DNA of 9,886 nucleotides from Chloroflexota bacterium (GCA_016219235.1 JACRBO010000473.1:1-9886); one strand, 5' to 3'. Positions 1-6,135 are shown, counted from the first letter of the stretch. Translations and numbers: made by a program. Notes: generated by a model not told the origin, from the letters alone.

Positions 1-3
1 ACA

Positions 4-37
4 CAACAAAAAACGCGGAGCCGGTTAGCTCCGCGTT
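4..37 (-). terminator. Intrinsic terminator, minus strand
   Basis: A perfect 10-bp GC-rich stem pairs 12-21 (AACGCGGAGC) with 28-37 (GCTCCGCGTT) around a 6-nt loop. Read on the minus strand, the stem is followed directly by a T-rich tract (TTTTTTGTTGTGT, complement of 1-13), the standard Rho-independent layout. On the plus strand the sequence after the stem is only weakly T-rich (GATTTGACTT), so it would work less well for a plus-strand gene ending left of the window, but a two-way role cannot be excluded. It lies 25 nt beyond the stop of the small minus-strand ORF at 63-137. Confidence 0.72.
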
Positions 38-62
38 GATTTGACTTGAGGGTCAGTCCCAC

Positions 63-137
63 TCACTCACGACGAAGCAACGGCCACCCGGTGGGGGTCG
101 TAGTCATGGTCGTGGCGGTCATTCGCATGGACTTCAT
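63..137 (-). CDS. Possible Thr-rich leader peptide, 24 aa
   Basis: This tiny minus-strand ORF runs from ATG at 137 to TGA at 65-63. Seven of its 24 residues are threonine, clustered as MTATTMTTTPT in the middle, followed by a Trp. It sits between a candidate promoter (150-177) and an intrinsic terminator (4-37), the geometry of a transcription attenuator. Clustered Thr codons recall the thr operon leader peptides of enterobacteria, but there is no homology claim here. There is no Shine-Dalgarno sequence. The predicted transcript would start about 6 nt before the ATG, so translation would be near-leaderless. An ORF this short can occur by chance. The alternative is that the transcript is a small noncoding RNA or that nothing is expressed. 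Confidence 0.25.
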   Translation of the reverse strand: MKSMRMTATTMTTTPTGWPLLRRE

Positions 138-149
138 GATGGACGCGAG

Positions 150-177
150 TTTATCACAGTCAACGGATATTGGTCAA
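150..177 (-). promoter_or_regulatory. Candidate sigma70-type promoter, minus strand
   Basis: On the minus strand, TTGACC (177-172) is followed after 16 bp by GATAAA (155-150). The -35 matches consensus in 5 of 6 positions and the -10 in 4 of 6. The predicted transcription start is near 143, just before the small Thr-rich ORF. The match is by eye only, and single promoters of this quality occur by chance. Confidence 0.33.
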
Positions 178-547
178 GCCTAAGTTTGCACAACAATCCG
201 ACCGGTTTTCCCTGTTAAAATGCCGGGCAGCCTGTTGCCCAGGCAAGTTCCCCGGGTGGTCGGCGTCGGTGGAGACGCTGGTAGTGTAAGCGATTCGGTC
301 GGGGTGAGTGGGATGATCGAAGTAGAGGTACTGATCTAACGACAGATTCGCGCCGCCCCACACCCGATTAATCATCGGCATCGAGCAGGGTCAACATAAA
401 GCCTCATCTTCCTCAGTGGAATAAGTAGTAATACGTATAGACACGACTCGTAAACTGGTGTACGCTGGGCGTGGTTTGGTACGGTTTGTGACCATCTGGC
501 TGAGCCAGCCATGATACCTGGGCCGGTTGCGGCAAGAAAGGATACTT
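178..547. other. Gene-poor stretch with small palindromes
   Basis: I see no convincing gene here. Minus-strand ORFs at 160-381 and 391-591 have no recognisable motif, and the second overlaps the start of the gene at 548. Two short perfect palindromes are present: ATACGTAT at 431-438 and CTGGCT-G-AGCCAG at 496-508. The second lies 40 nt before the gene at 548 and could be an operator. No convincing plus-strand promoter with a proper -35/-10 pair was found for that gene. Confidence 0.4.
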
Positions 548-892
548 ATGCAGACGCGACTATCATTGAGGCCGGGGCAGAAGGGAACCAAGAAACTGGT
601 GATCGAGTATGGTGATCGGCTGGTGGCGGTTCGTTATCGATATGACCGCGAGCGCCAGCGGCGATATAAAACGGTGGAGTTGGTCGTAGAAGAGTCGGCC
701 TGGTCGCCGCGCATCAAGCCAGAGGCGCCGATGTCGATCCGCGTCGAAGCCCATGAAACGAGCGTACACCAAGCGATCCAGGCGGCCGGTGGTCGCTGGA
801 ATGCGGTCAACAAAGTTTGGGAACTTGAATATCGCGAAGTAGTCCGGCTGAAGTTGGAAGCACGACTAATGTTGGGCAACACTGAAGCCTAG
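548..892 (+). CDS. Small conserved-type hypothetical protein (114 aa)
   Basis: The ATG at 548 is chosen over an in-frame ATG at 527 because AAGAAAGGA (about 534-542) gives a Shine-Dalgarno sequence 5-6 nt before it. The protein is basic and probably cytoplasmic, with no signal peptide or membrane segment. It starts MQTRLSLRPGQKGTKKL, followed by a beta-rich stretch (YGDRLVAVRYRYD, YKTVELVVEE, about 21-49). A C-terminal segment contains GGRWN (81-85) and WELEY (91-95). The first part resembles a short hypothetical family I recall from unrelated bacteria, often in accessory DNA; this is memory, not a search. The GGRWN...K.W pattern loosely recalls the short domain attached to some plasmid and phage primases (DUF5710-like), but the resemblance is too weak to assign. 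It stands alone, in tandem orientation with nothing nearby, and ends facing the minus-strand sigma operon. Function unknown. Confidence 0.8.
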   Translation: MQTRLSLRPGQKGTKKLVIEYGDRLVAVRYRYDRERQRRYKTVELVVEESAWSPRIKPEAPMSIRVEAHETSVHQAIQAAGGRWNAVNKVWELEYREVVRLKLEARLMLGNTEA

Positions 893-1015
893 CGCCAACT
901 GTCCCCGCTCCATAGGGAGATGCTCCCGCAATAGTGGCTATACGCCAGATGTTTCAACCGCTAACACACACGGTCATCGGCAAACTGCGGCAACCCATCT
1001 GAGTCACCCCTACTC

Positions 1016-1054
1016 AAAAATCAGGCCGCCTCTTCGAAAAACGAAGAAGCGGCC
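1016..1054 (-). terminator. Intrinsic terminator of the sigma/DUF5667 operon
   Basis: A 13-position stem pairs 1024-1036 (GGCCGCCTCTTCG) with 1042-1054 (CGAAGAAGCGGCC) with a single mismatch and an AAAAA loop. On the minus strand the stem is followed by a T run (complement of 1016-1020). It lies 50 nt after the stop codon of the minus-strand gene at 1105 and closes that operon. The plus-strand side has no T run. Confidence 0.87.
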
Positions 1055-1104
1055 ATGTGTCTGGATCAATTGTGTGGTTCGAGACAGGCCAGCCCGCGGG
1101 TAAT

Positions 1105-2172
1105 TTATTTCTTAGGCTTGGGTGTCTTATCCTCTTGACCGGGCGGAACAGTGTCAGGCTTAGGAGTCTTTACTTGTCCAGGCGGCGTATTGGGCGTCTT
1201 TACCAGGCCGGGTGGTGTATTGGGCGGCTTAGGAGTCTTCGTCGGTTTATCGGTTGGCTTGACAACTGGCCGTGTAGATGTGGGCAGCACGGTGTCAGTC
1301 GGTGTGCCAACACTGGGAGTCGGCGTGATGCTCGGCGTCGCGCGCGGCATTGAAGTCGAGGTTGATGTGTTAGTCGCCGTAGGAGCAGTGGCCGTCGCAG
1401 AGTCGGGCGGCGGCAACACATCGACCAGTTGTAACGCCCGTTCACGCGTCGCCGAAGCCGCTGCGACACTGGCCTCCAGGCTCGCGCGAGTCGCCAGCGA
1501 AGCTGTGGCCGATGAATTGGCCGCTAGTGCGGCCTGAGCGTCGGTCAGACGGACAACTGTCTCGGCCACCCACTGCTGTTGCTCTTCTGGCAAGAGCGCT
1601 GCAACCTGCAGCGCCGCCGACATCGCGATCAACGCTTCGTCCAGCAGCTCGGGCCGGACATCATCGCGTGCAACCAGCGCCTCAAATTCGTCCAGACGAC
1701 GCCGCGCCACATTCAACTGCAAATTTGCCTGGGATGAACTGGATGCCGTCGCCAGCGAGATTTGTTCCGTCAAGCGTTTGACCGAATATAACACATCACC
1801 GGGCAAGCTACTGGCCGAGGCGGTCACAACGCCCAGGCCACTCACTAGCAATACACAGACAATAATCGCAATGAGCCCGAAGCGCAGCCGCAGAGAGTGA
1901 ACAGGCGTGGCGGGCTGGTGAGACGCGACTGGCGGCCTTGACTGGACCGCGCGATTCAGCAACTGCTGCCCAATCGCGCGGCGCTTCTCGATAGTTAGGC
2001 CGGACGATCTGGGTATTGCCCAGACCTCTGCCGCAGTCCGCAGCAACGGCTCAAGCCGAGCGGCAACCTGCGGGTGCCGTTGCAAGCAGTCCTCTACGGA
2101 CAATCGACCGGCCGTAACTTCCAGCAGGCAACCATCGAGGATCTCGTCAAAGTCAGTGGGATTCGGTATCAT
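1105..2172 (-). CDS. DUF5667-like membrane protein, putative sigma partner
   Basis: A 355-aa protein. Residues 1-60 form a small helical cytoplasmic domain with the motif SVEDCLQRHPQVAARLEPLL, which I associate with Chloroflexota proteins encoded beside ECF sigma factors. One membrane helix spans about 97-118 (FGLIAIIVCVLLVSGLGVV). It is followed by LPGDVLYSVKRLTEQ (113-127), the hallmark of the DUF5667 domain, and then by a long Ala/Gln-rich helical region to about 240, probably coiled. The C-terminal 110 residues are a Pro/Thr/Lys-rich tail with near-repeats of NTPPGxVKTP, likely extracellular and possibly glycosylated or wall-interacting. The start ATG overlaps the end of the sigma gene by 20 nt, so translation is probably coupled. 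The role inferred from context is anti-sigma or signal sensor for that sigma factor. It has no zinc-binding HxxxCxxC anti-sigma motif, so the mechanism is unproven. Confidence 0.85.
   Translation of the reverse strand: MIPNPTDFDEILDGCLLEVTAGRLSVEDCLQRHPQVAARLEPLLRTAAEVWAIPRSSGLTIEKRRAIGQQLLNRAVQSRPPVASHQPATPVHSLRLRFGLIAIIVCVLLVSGLGVVTASASSLPGDVLYSVKRLTEQISLATASSSSQANLQLNVARRRLDEFEALVARDDVRPELLDEALIAMSAALQVAALLPEEQQQWVAETVVRLTDAQAALAANSSATASLATRASLEASVAAASATRERALQLVDVLPPPDSATATAPTATNTSTSTSMPRATPSITPTPSVGTPTDTVLPTSTRPVVKPTDKPTKTPKPPNTPPGLVKTPNTPPGQVKTPKPDTVPPGQEDKTPKPKK
1165..1224 (-). repeat. Two 30-bp tandem near-repeats in Pro-rich tail
   Basis: Two adjacent 30-bp units (1165-1194 and 1195-1224) encode the repeated decapeptide pattern NTPPG(L/Q)VKTP in the C-terminal tail of the DUF5667-like protein. 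The units differ at scattered positions. The length is a multiple of three, so the frame is kept. Such tails often vary in copy number between strains; that is inference here. Confidence 0.65.
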
Positions 2173-2704
2173 TTAACAGTCGCGCCAGTGCTTCCAGACC
2201 ACGTCGTTGCAAAGCCTTGACCGCGCCTTCCGTCTTGTCCATGATCCGGGCAATTTCGGCATTGCTCAAGCCCTGCATGAATTTCAAGTTGATCACCTGC
2301 TGCTGTTCTTCAGTCAGGCGCTGCAATCCGGCCAGCACCTGACCATGTTGCAGAATATCGATGCTGGCGACATCTTCGGCGGCCAACCACTCCGGCAAAT
2401 CATGGTCGTCAAACGCCACCGTCGCCCGCCGTTGGGTATGCCGCCAGTGATCGATGACACGCGCCTGAGCGATCCGATAGAGCCAGGCGGCAAACGGCAC
2501 ACCCCGATCATCAAAGGCCGCCAGGCTCTCCAGGGCGCGCAAGAACACATCAGCCGTAATGTCTTCGGCGGAAGCCGAATCATCGGTCCGGCTTCGCACG
2601 TACTGGTAGATCCGATCGACGTGCCGGCTGTATAGCTCGCTGATCGCGTCCGGATCATGCCGCTTGGCCTGCTCGATTAGCCGGCTTTCATCGCCTGGTC
2701 GCAC
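2153..2704 (-). CDS. ECF-type RNA polymerase sigma factor (183 aa)
   Basis: This is a group 4 (extracytoplasmic function) sigma factor that directs RNA polymerase to a specific promoter set. Region 2 is at about 10-93: HVDRIYQYV, the core-binding DITADVFLRAL segment (48-58) and the FAAWLYRIAQARVIDHWR segment that melts and reads the -10 element (71-88). Region 4 is at about 118-178 and contains LTEEQQQVINLKFMQGLSNAEIA, a helix-turn-helix for the -35 element. The frame is open upstream to 2953, but that extension has no sigma homology and would start before the promoter. GTG at 2704 is preferred: it follows AAGGGG 11 nt upstream, a -10 element lies at 2744-2739, and the length becomes normal for the family. 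It overlaps the DUF5667-like gene by 20 nt. It is divergent from the tad locus, so control of that locus is possible but unproven. Confidence 0.9.
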   Translation of the reverse strand: MRPGDESRLIEQAKRHDPDAISELYSRHVDRIYQYVRSRTDDSASAEDITADVFLRALESLAAFDDRGVPFAAWLYRIAQARVIDHWRHTQRRATVAFDDHDLPEWLAAEDVASIDILQHGQVLAGLQRLTEEQQQVINLKFMQGLSNAEIARIMDKTEGAVKALQRRGLEALARLLNDTESH

Positions 2705-2738
2705 GATCGGTTTTTCCCCTTGCTCCCATCGTGCATTT

Positions 2739-2744
2739 ATTATA
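2739..2744 (-). promoter_or_regulatory. -10 element of the sigma factor operon
   Basis: A perfect TATAAT reads on the minus strand at 2744-2739. The predicted start of transcription is near 2732, leaving a leader of about 28 nt before the GTG at 2704. At 17 bp spacing the -35 position (2767-2762) reads ATCTTT, a poor match, so an activator or another sigma factor may help. The position supports the short GTG start over the longer open frame. Confidence 0.55.
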
Positions 2745-2775
2745 CCGCAGGCCTCAAGTGAAAAGATACGGTGTC

Positions 2776-2852
2776 GGCCATTTTTGCCACCGTTGAATGG
2801 CCTGGCAGGATTTGAACACAGTTCATACTTTGGAACCGTCACTTGTGTGACG
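2776..2852. promoter_or_regulatory. Cluster of palindromes in divergent control region
   Basis: Three symmetric elements lie between the sigma promoter and the tad locus. GGCCATT (2776-2782) and AATGGCC (2796-2802) are 7-bp inverted arms 13 nt apart. TGAAC-ACA-GTTCA (2813-2825) is a perfect 13-bp palindrome. CGTCAC-TTGT-GTGACG (2837-2852) is a perfect 16-bp palindrome. The last two look like binding sites for dimeric regulators. A TATGAT hexamer (2862-2867, 5 of 6 to the -10 consensus, plus strand) follows the third palindrome, but no good -35 lies 16-18 bp before it. No known regulator site is assigned. Confidence 0.4.
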
Positions 2853-2909
2853 TTTGACCGGTATGATACATGATGAAAGTCATTTCTAGCCGTGCGCACG
2901 ACCAACCCG

Positions 2910-3020
2910 CAGCAATTCTCAATTTGAACTTGACGCTCGCGCTGGATTGCCAAATCCAGCGGCTACGGCGACGGATTTGGCAATCCGTCGGGAGCACCTT
3001 TGCCAAAATGAGAATTGCTG
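2910..3020. repeat. REPIN/MITE-like palindromic repeat, 111 bp
   Basis: The ends are 17-bp inverted repeats differing at one position: CAGCAATTCTCAATTTG (2910-2926) and CAAAATGAGAATTGCTG (3004-3020). Inside are two perfect 9-bp hairpins with 4-nt loops, 2940-2961 (core GCTGGATT-gcca-AATCCAGC) and 2969-2990 (core GACGGATT-tggc-AATCCGTC). Their cores at 2944-2957 and 2973-2986 are exact reverse complements over 14 nt, so the whole element is an imperfect palindrome that can fold in two ways. No transposase gene is present. The form fits a non-autonomous mobile or REP-doublet repeat inserted between the sigma and tad promoter regions. A single copy in the window cannot show that it is dispersed. 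Confidence 0.7.
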
Positions 3021-3096
3021 ACCAACGCGCGAGCAAAACTAGATGAGTTGAGTGTATGTGCGAGATGGTCGTTACAGCCCACTACTCTACTTCTCG

Positions 3097-3129
3097 ACCT
3101 GCCAGACCTTCAAAAAGGAACTGGCAGGT
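3097..3129 (+). promoter_or_regulatory. Leader hairpin before first tadE
   Basis: A 9-bp stem pairs ACCTGCCAG (3097-3105) with CTGGCAGGT (3121-3129). The loop carries a second 4-bp stem, CCTT (3107-3110) with AAGG (3115-3118). It ends 9 nt before the AGGTGG ribosome site at 3139-3144. There is no T run after it, so it is more likely an RNA stability or translation element than a full terminator. Its presence supports the view that 3056-3154 is untranslated leader rather than coding sequence. Confidence 0.5.
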
Positions 3130-3154
3130 TTCGTGTCTAGGTGGTGTCAAACCA

Positions 3155-3643
3155 GTGGCAAACCATACAGAGCACGGTCAAACGCTAGTGGAGTTTGCGC
3201 TGGTATTGATGTTTATCATCCTGCCGTTTACGTTTGTGTTGGTGGACGGCGCGCTGGTGTTGTTCACGTTAGCCAATGTCTCGAATGCGGCGCGTGAAGG
3301 CGCACGCGGGGGGGCGATCTACCAAACGACAACGGCTCCCTCATCCAGTCAGGCCTTTGCTGATCAGGTCGCCATGATCGATACGGCGCGGCTCGCTTTT
3401 GTCCGCCAGTCGTCGCAACAGATGTTGGGAGCGCTGGTCGCTTTCGATCAATGCACCACAACGATCGCCTATAGCCCGGCTACACCCGTCATTGGCAATC
3501 CGTATCGCGAACTGGATTCCATCACACTGACGCTGGCGTGCCCGCGCCGACTGCTGTTTGGCCTGGTCAACGCCGGAACTGTTACGCTGACTTCGCAATC
3601 GACCATGCGCATCGAGCCTGGTGGAGTGGCGCCTGCACCATGA
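3155..3643 (+). CDS. tadE: TadE-like pseudopilin, first copy (162 aa)
   Basis: TadE-family minor pilin-like protein of the Flp/Tad pilus system. GTG at 3155 is chosen because AGGTGG (3139-3144) precedes it by 10 nt and the product begins a few residues before the prepilin motif. The open frame extends to ATG 3056 but has no ribosome site there and covers a strong hairpin. The class III prepilin cleavage pattern is G8|QTLVEF, with Glu at +5, followed by one hydrophobic helix (about 14-39) and then NVSNAAREGAR (41-51), the TadE signature. The rest is a secreted domain of about 110 residues. It would be cleaved by a TadV/CpaA-type prepilin peptidase, which is not in this window. Its stop overlaps the next start as ATGA. 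Confidence 0.88.
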   Translation: MANHTEHGQTLVEFALVLMFIILPFTFVLVDGALVLFTLANVSNAAREGARGGAIYQTTTAPSSSQAFADQVAMIDTARLAFVRQSSQQMLGALVAFDQCTTTIAYSPATPVIGNPYRELDSITLTLACPRRLLFGLVNAGTVTLTSQSTMRIEPGGVAPAP

Positions 3644-4149
3644 CGATATTCAAGCCGCGACGGTCAATCAAGTCTGAGCCGAATCGCCAGCACGGCCAAT
3701 CGGCAGTGGAGATGGCTTTAGTGCTGCCGCTCTTGCTTGTGCTGTTGCTGGGCATGATCATCGCCGTCTTCATGTTTTACTCGTACATCCAGGTGACCAA
3801 TGCGGCGCGCGAAGGCGCGCGGGCGGGATCGGTCTATCGCATGACCAGCACCTCCAGCGGCTTGACGCTAGCGCAGACCGTGAAGAAAGCGATCTACGAT
3901 CCGGGTACGGGCATCACGGCCCTGGGTTTCCTGTCGCCCACCTCGCCCAGTTTTAACGTGTCGAGTGATGTGACCATCACGCTGCTGAAGCCGGATAACA
4001 CCGCGGGCGATCCATCAGATCCACGGCCAGGCGATCGACTGACTGTACAAGTGACCTATCGCTACACGCTGCCGATTGTGGCGGTGGCGCTGCCGGTCTT
4101 TCCGCAGCCGCTGGTGATTGTACGCAGCGTTATGATGGAGATTCAATGA
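3640..4149 (+). CDS. tadE: TadE-like pseudopilin, second copy (169 aa)
   Basis: A second TadE-family protein. ATG 3640 overlaps the previous stop by 4 nt (ATGA); the frame is open back to 3538 but that part lies inside the first tadE. A basic N-terminus (KPRRSIK) precedes the prepilin motif G19|QSAVEM with Glu at +5, a hydrophobic helix (about 25-49, PLLLVLLLGMIIAVFMFYSY) and the signature QVTNAAREGARAGS (51-64). The remaining ~105 residues are a predicted secreted beta-rich domain. The helix and NAAREGAR block closely resemble those of the first copy, which suggests an old duplication with divergent C-terminal domains. Two TadE proteins often act together with TadG at the cell surface. The stop again overlaps the next start as ATGA. 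Confidence 0.92.
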   Translation: MTIFKPRRSIKSEPNRQHGQSAVEMALVLPLLLVLLLGMIIAVFMFYSYIQVTNAAREGARAGSVYRMTSTSSGLTLAQTVKKAIYDPGTGITALGFLSPTSPSFNVSSDVTITLLKPDNTAGDPSDPRPGDRLTVQVTYRYTLPIVAVALPVFPQPLVIVRSVMMEIQ

Positions 4150-6092
4150 CCACCTCTCAGGTTGCCACCCCTAACGATCGGGAAACCGGGCAAGCCGCCG
4201 CGCTGATGGCGATTATGCTGTTCATGGTCTTCATCGTCTTCGCCTCATGAGCCATCGACGGCGCGATGACGTATCTGGCCCGCCGCGATCTGCAGAACGT
4301 GGCCGATAGCGCAGCCTTAGCCGCCTGTCGTGTCATCGCGCAGAACGACACAACCGCCACGCCGTTGGCCGCTGCTCAAAATGCCGTTGCGACGAATCTG
4401 GGCGGCTGGACCGAACATGTCGGCAGCAATCCACCCTCGACAAATCTTGGCGCGGGCGCGGGTCTGGTGAAGGGCATCGAGATTGCCAGCCCGCAGGTGC
4501 GCGTGGCCGTGCAGCGCGTGGTACCGACGGTCTTGACTCAGTTCTTTGGGCGTGCCCCGTCACCGATGCTGGCGCAGGCGCGGTGTGATGTGCGCGCGGG
4601 CGGCGGCCTGATGCCGATTGCCATTCAACGCTACGACGGCGAAGCGGGCGGCACGATGATCGATCACGTCGCGAACAAGGCCGCGCCCGTTTATCCGACC
4701 GATTCGGTGACCGTGACGTGGGCCGGGCGCTATGGCCCGTTCCTAGTACCCATCCCGGTTGATCCATACATTGCTTCGGACGGCGCATTGGCCGATAGCA
4801 ATACCGGCCCGGAGGTCGTGTTGGTGGGGCAAAGCGCCGATACCAACAACACTGCCAGCAGCATGCGCGATCTGGTGCTGCTGGATATTCGCAACGTCGC
4901 GTCGCAATATGCGCTGGAATATTACAACGGCGCAGATTCGCAGGCCGATGCTGCAAAGTATATGTCCCAGGCGTGGATTTATCAGCACGGTTATCCCGGC
5001 CCGTTTCCGCAAGTCGGATCGCAAGTCGCCATCCTCGACGGGGCCAGCGTAGCCTTTGCGGCCGGTGCGATGGACACGGCAGGCTACCGGCCCGGCGACG
5101 TGATTGCCGCCATCGTCTACGACGGTTACGTGTGGACACGCCCGGACTTCTCGGTCGCGTTGACACCGCAGTCGGGTAACGGTGTCAGCGCAGGTTATCC
5201 CATCGACGCCGGCACGGCCGCGGCTTACACGCTCAACATCGCCAAGGCTGGTCCGGCCAGCGCAGCCTGGTTCACTCCGCTTGACTTCGAGGTGCGGTTC
5301 GACTTCACCCACGATCCGCTGCCCGCCGATACGCACATTGCTTTGAATGGCGTGGAACTCACCGGCCCTGATTACGCCACGACGATCAACACTGTCACGT
5401 CGACCGGCTGGAATGGCACGCTAGCCATCTGGAGCACGCAGGCGGTGACGCAAGTCAATTATCTCAGCGGCATCAACGTCATTGCCGAATCCAGCCTGGG
5501 CCTGAGCCACGGGGCATCCAGCAACTATGGTTTTGGGGCAAGCACGATTGCCGTGGATTACACCGTGCGCTCTAACAGCGGCCAGTTGATCTTGCGCCAG
5601 GGTGACAGCTACGCCGTCAACTTGATCACACTGGGCATTGGCTCAGCGTTTCCGGGTGGGCAGGGCTGCTCCAATGTGCCGCTGCAAGCTAGCGTCTTAC
5701 TGGGCGGCGTGCCTCAGGTATGGAGTTCGTTCTTCACCACGCCGTCCACCACCAGCGTTGACATCAGACGAAACACCGACAGGGCCATGAACCTGGGCTT
5801 GAGCGTCAACAACAGCGCCTTCGTCAACGCCGGCTATACGCTGCGCCTGACCGTCGGGCCGAAGACATGCAGCGGGACCGCACTGCCGATCCATACCGTC
5901 GATGTGCCCTTTGAGATCATGCTGCCCGCGCCCACCGCCACGCCCGATAAATTCGTCGTCATTCAGGGCTACGCTAATTTCAAGATCAGCCGCGTGGACG
6001 CCAACGACGTGTGGGGCTTTGCCATCAGCCAGATCTTCGAAAGCTATGAAGACCTGACGGTGGGGCTTCGGCCGCGCTTAGTGCCGTGGTAG
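4146..6092 (+). pseudogene. tadG: TadG-like protein with in-frame TGA at codon 35
   Basis: TadG-like surface/pilus-associated protein, 648 codons plus stop if read through. The start ATG 4146 overlaps the preceding tadE stop. Residues 13-34 (ETGQAAALMAIMLFMVFIVF) are the expected N-terminal membrane helix. Codon 35 is TGA (4248-4250), followed at once in the same frame by AIDGAMTYLARRDLQNVADSAALAA, the conserved continuation of the TadG N-terminal domain. The frame is therefore interrupted by a single nonsense codon, with no frameshift. Next comes a VAVQRVVPTVLTQFFG segment typical of these proteins, then a long secreted beta-rich C-terminal region with an APTATP linker near the end. Restart at ATG 4266 would drop the membrane helix. 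TGA serves as the stop of both tadE genes and the sigma gene, so a general code change is unlikely. The cause could be a real mutation, an assembly error or readthrough. Confidence 0.85.
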
Positions 6093-6134
6093 CCCACGAT
6101 AGGGCCGTGGTAGCCCACGATAGGGCCGTGGTAG
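6083..6134 (+). repeat. 21-bp tandem repeat spanning the tadG stop codon
   Basis: The unit starting GCCGTGGTAG occurs at 6083, 6104 and 6125: two complete 21-bp copies and a 10-bp partial third, with no differences. The first copy contains the tadG terminal codons (Pro-Trp-stop). Because 21 is a multiple of three, the TAG recurs in the same frame at 6111-6113 and 6132-6134. Each full copy also holds a 5-bp hairpin (CGTGG-TAGC-CCACG). The array sits in the short gap before cpaB. Confidence 0.9.
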
Positions 6135-6135
6135 A

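Noticed and set aside
64..134. His-rich minus-strand frame (RHDHDYDPH) as a his leader peptide
   Set aside because: The frame is closed by a stop just upstream and has no start codon before the His codons.
107..181. Plus-strand 24-codon ORF starting ATG at 107
   Set aside because: Although GGTGGGGG lies upstream, there is no promoter, no motif and no neighbour context; most likely chance.
915..927. GGGAG-atg-CTCCC hairpin after the gene at 548
   Set aside because: The stem is only 5 bp with no T run, too weak to call a terminator.
2207..2635. Plus-strand ORF opposite the sigma factor gene
   Set aside because: It is a shadow of the clearly recognised sigma factor on the other strand.
2705..2953. 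83-residue N-terminal extension of the sigma factor
   Set aside because: It has no sigma-family features, would start upstream of the TATAAT element, and extends into the palindromic repeat.
3056..3154. N-terminal extension of the first tadE from ATG 3056
   Set aside because: No ribosome site at 3056, the segment overlaps a strong hairpin, and the extra 33 residues precede the prepilin motif. GTG 3155 has AGGTGG at proper spacing.
4251..4290. SECIS-like element making TGA 4248 selenocysteine
   Set aside because: Only a 4-bp stem is visible and TadG proteins are not known selenoproteins; the TGA lies in a membrane helix.
4333..5166. Long minus-strand ORF opposite tadG
   Set aside because: Arg/Pro/Ser-rich composition typical of the antisense shadow of a GC-rich gene; no domain visible.
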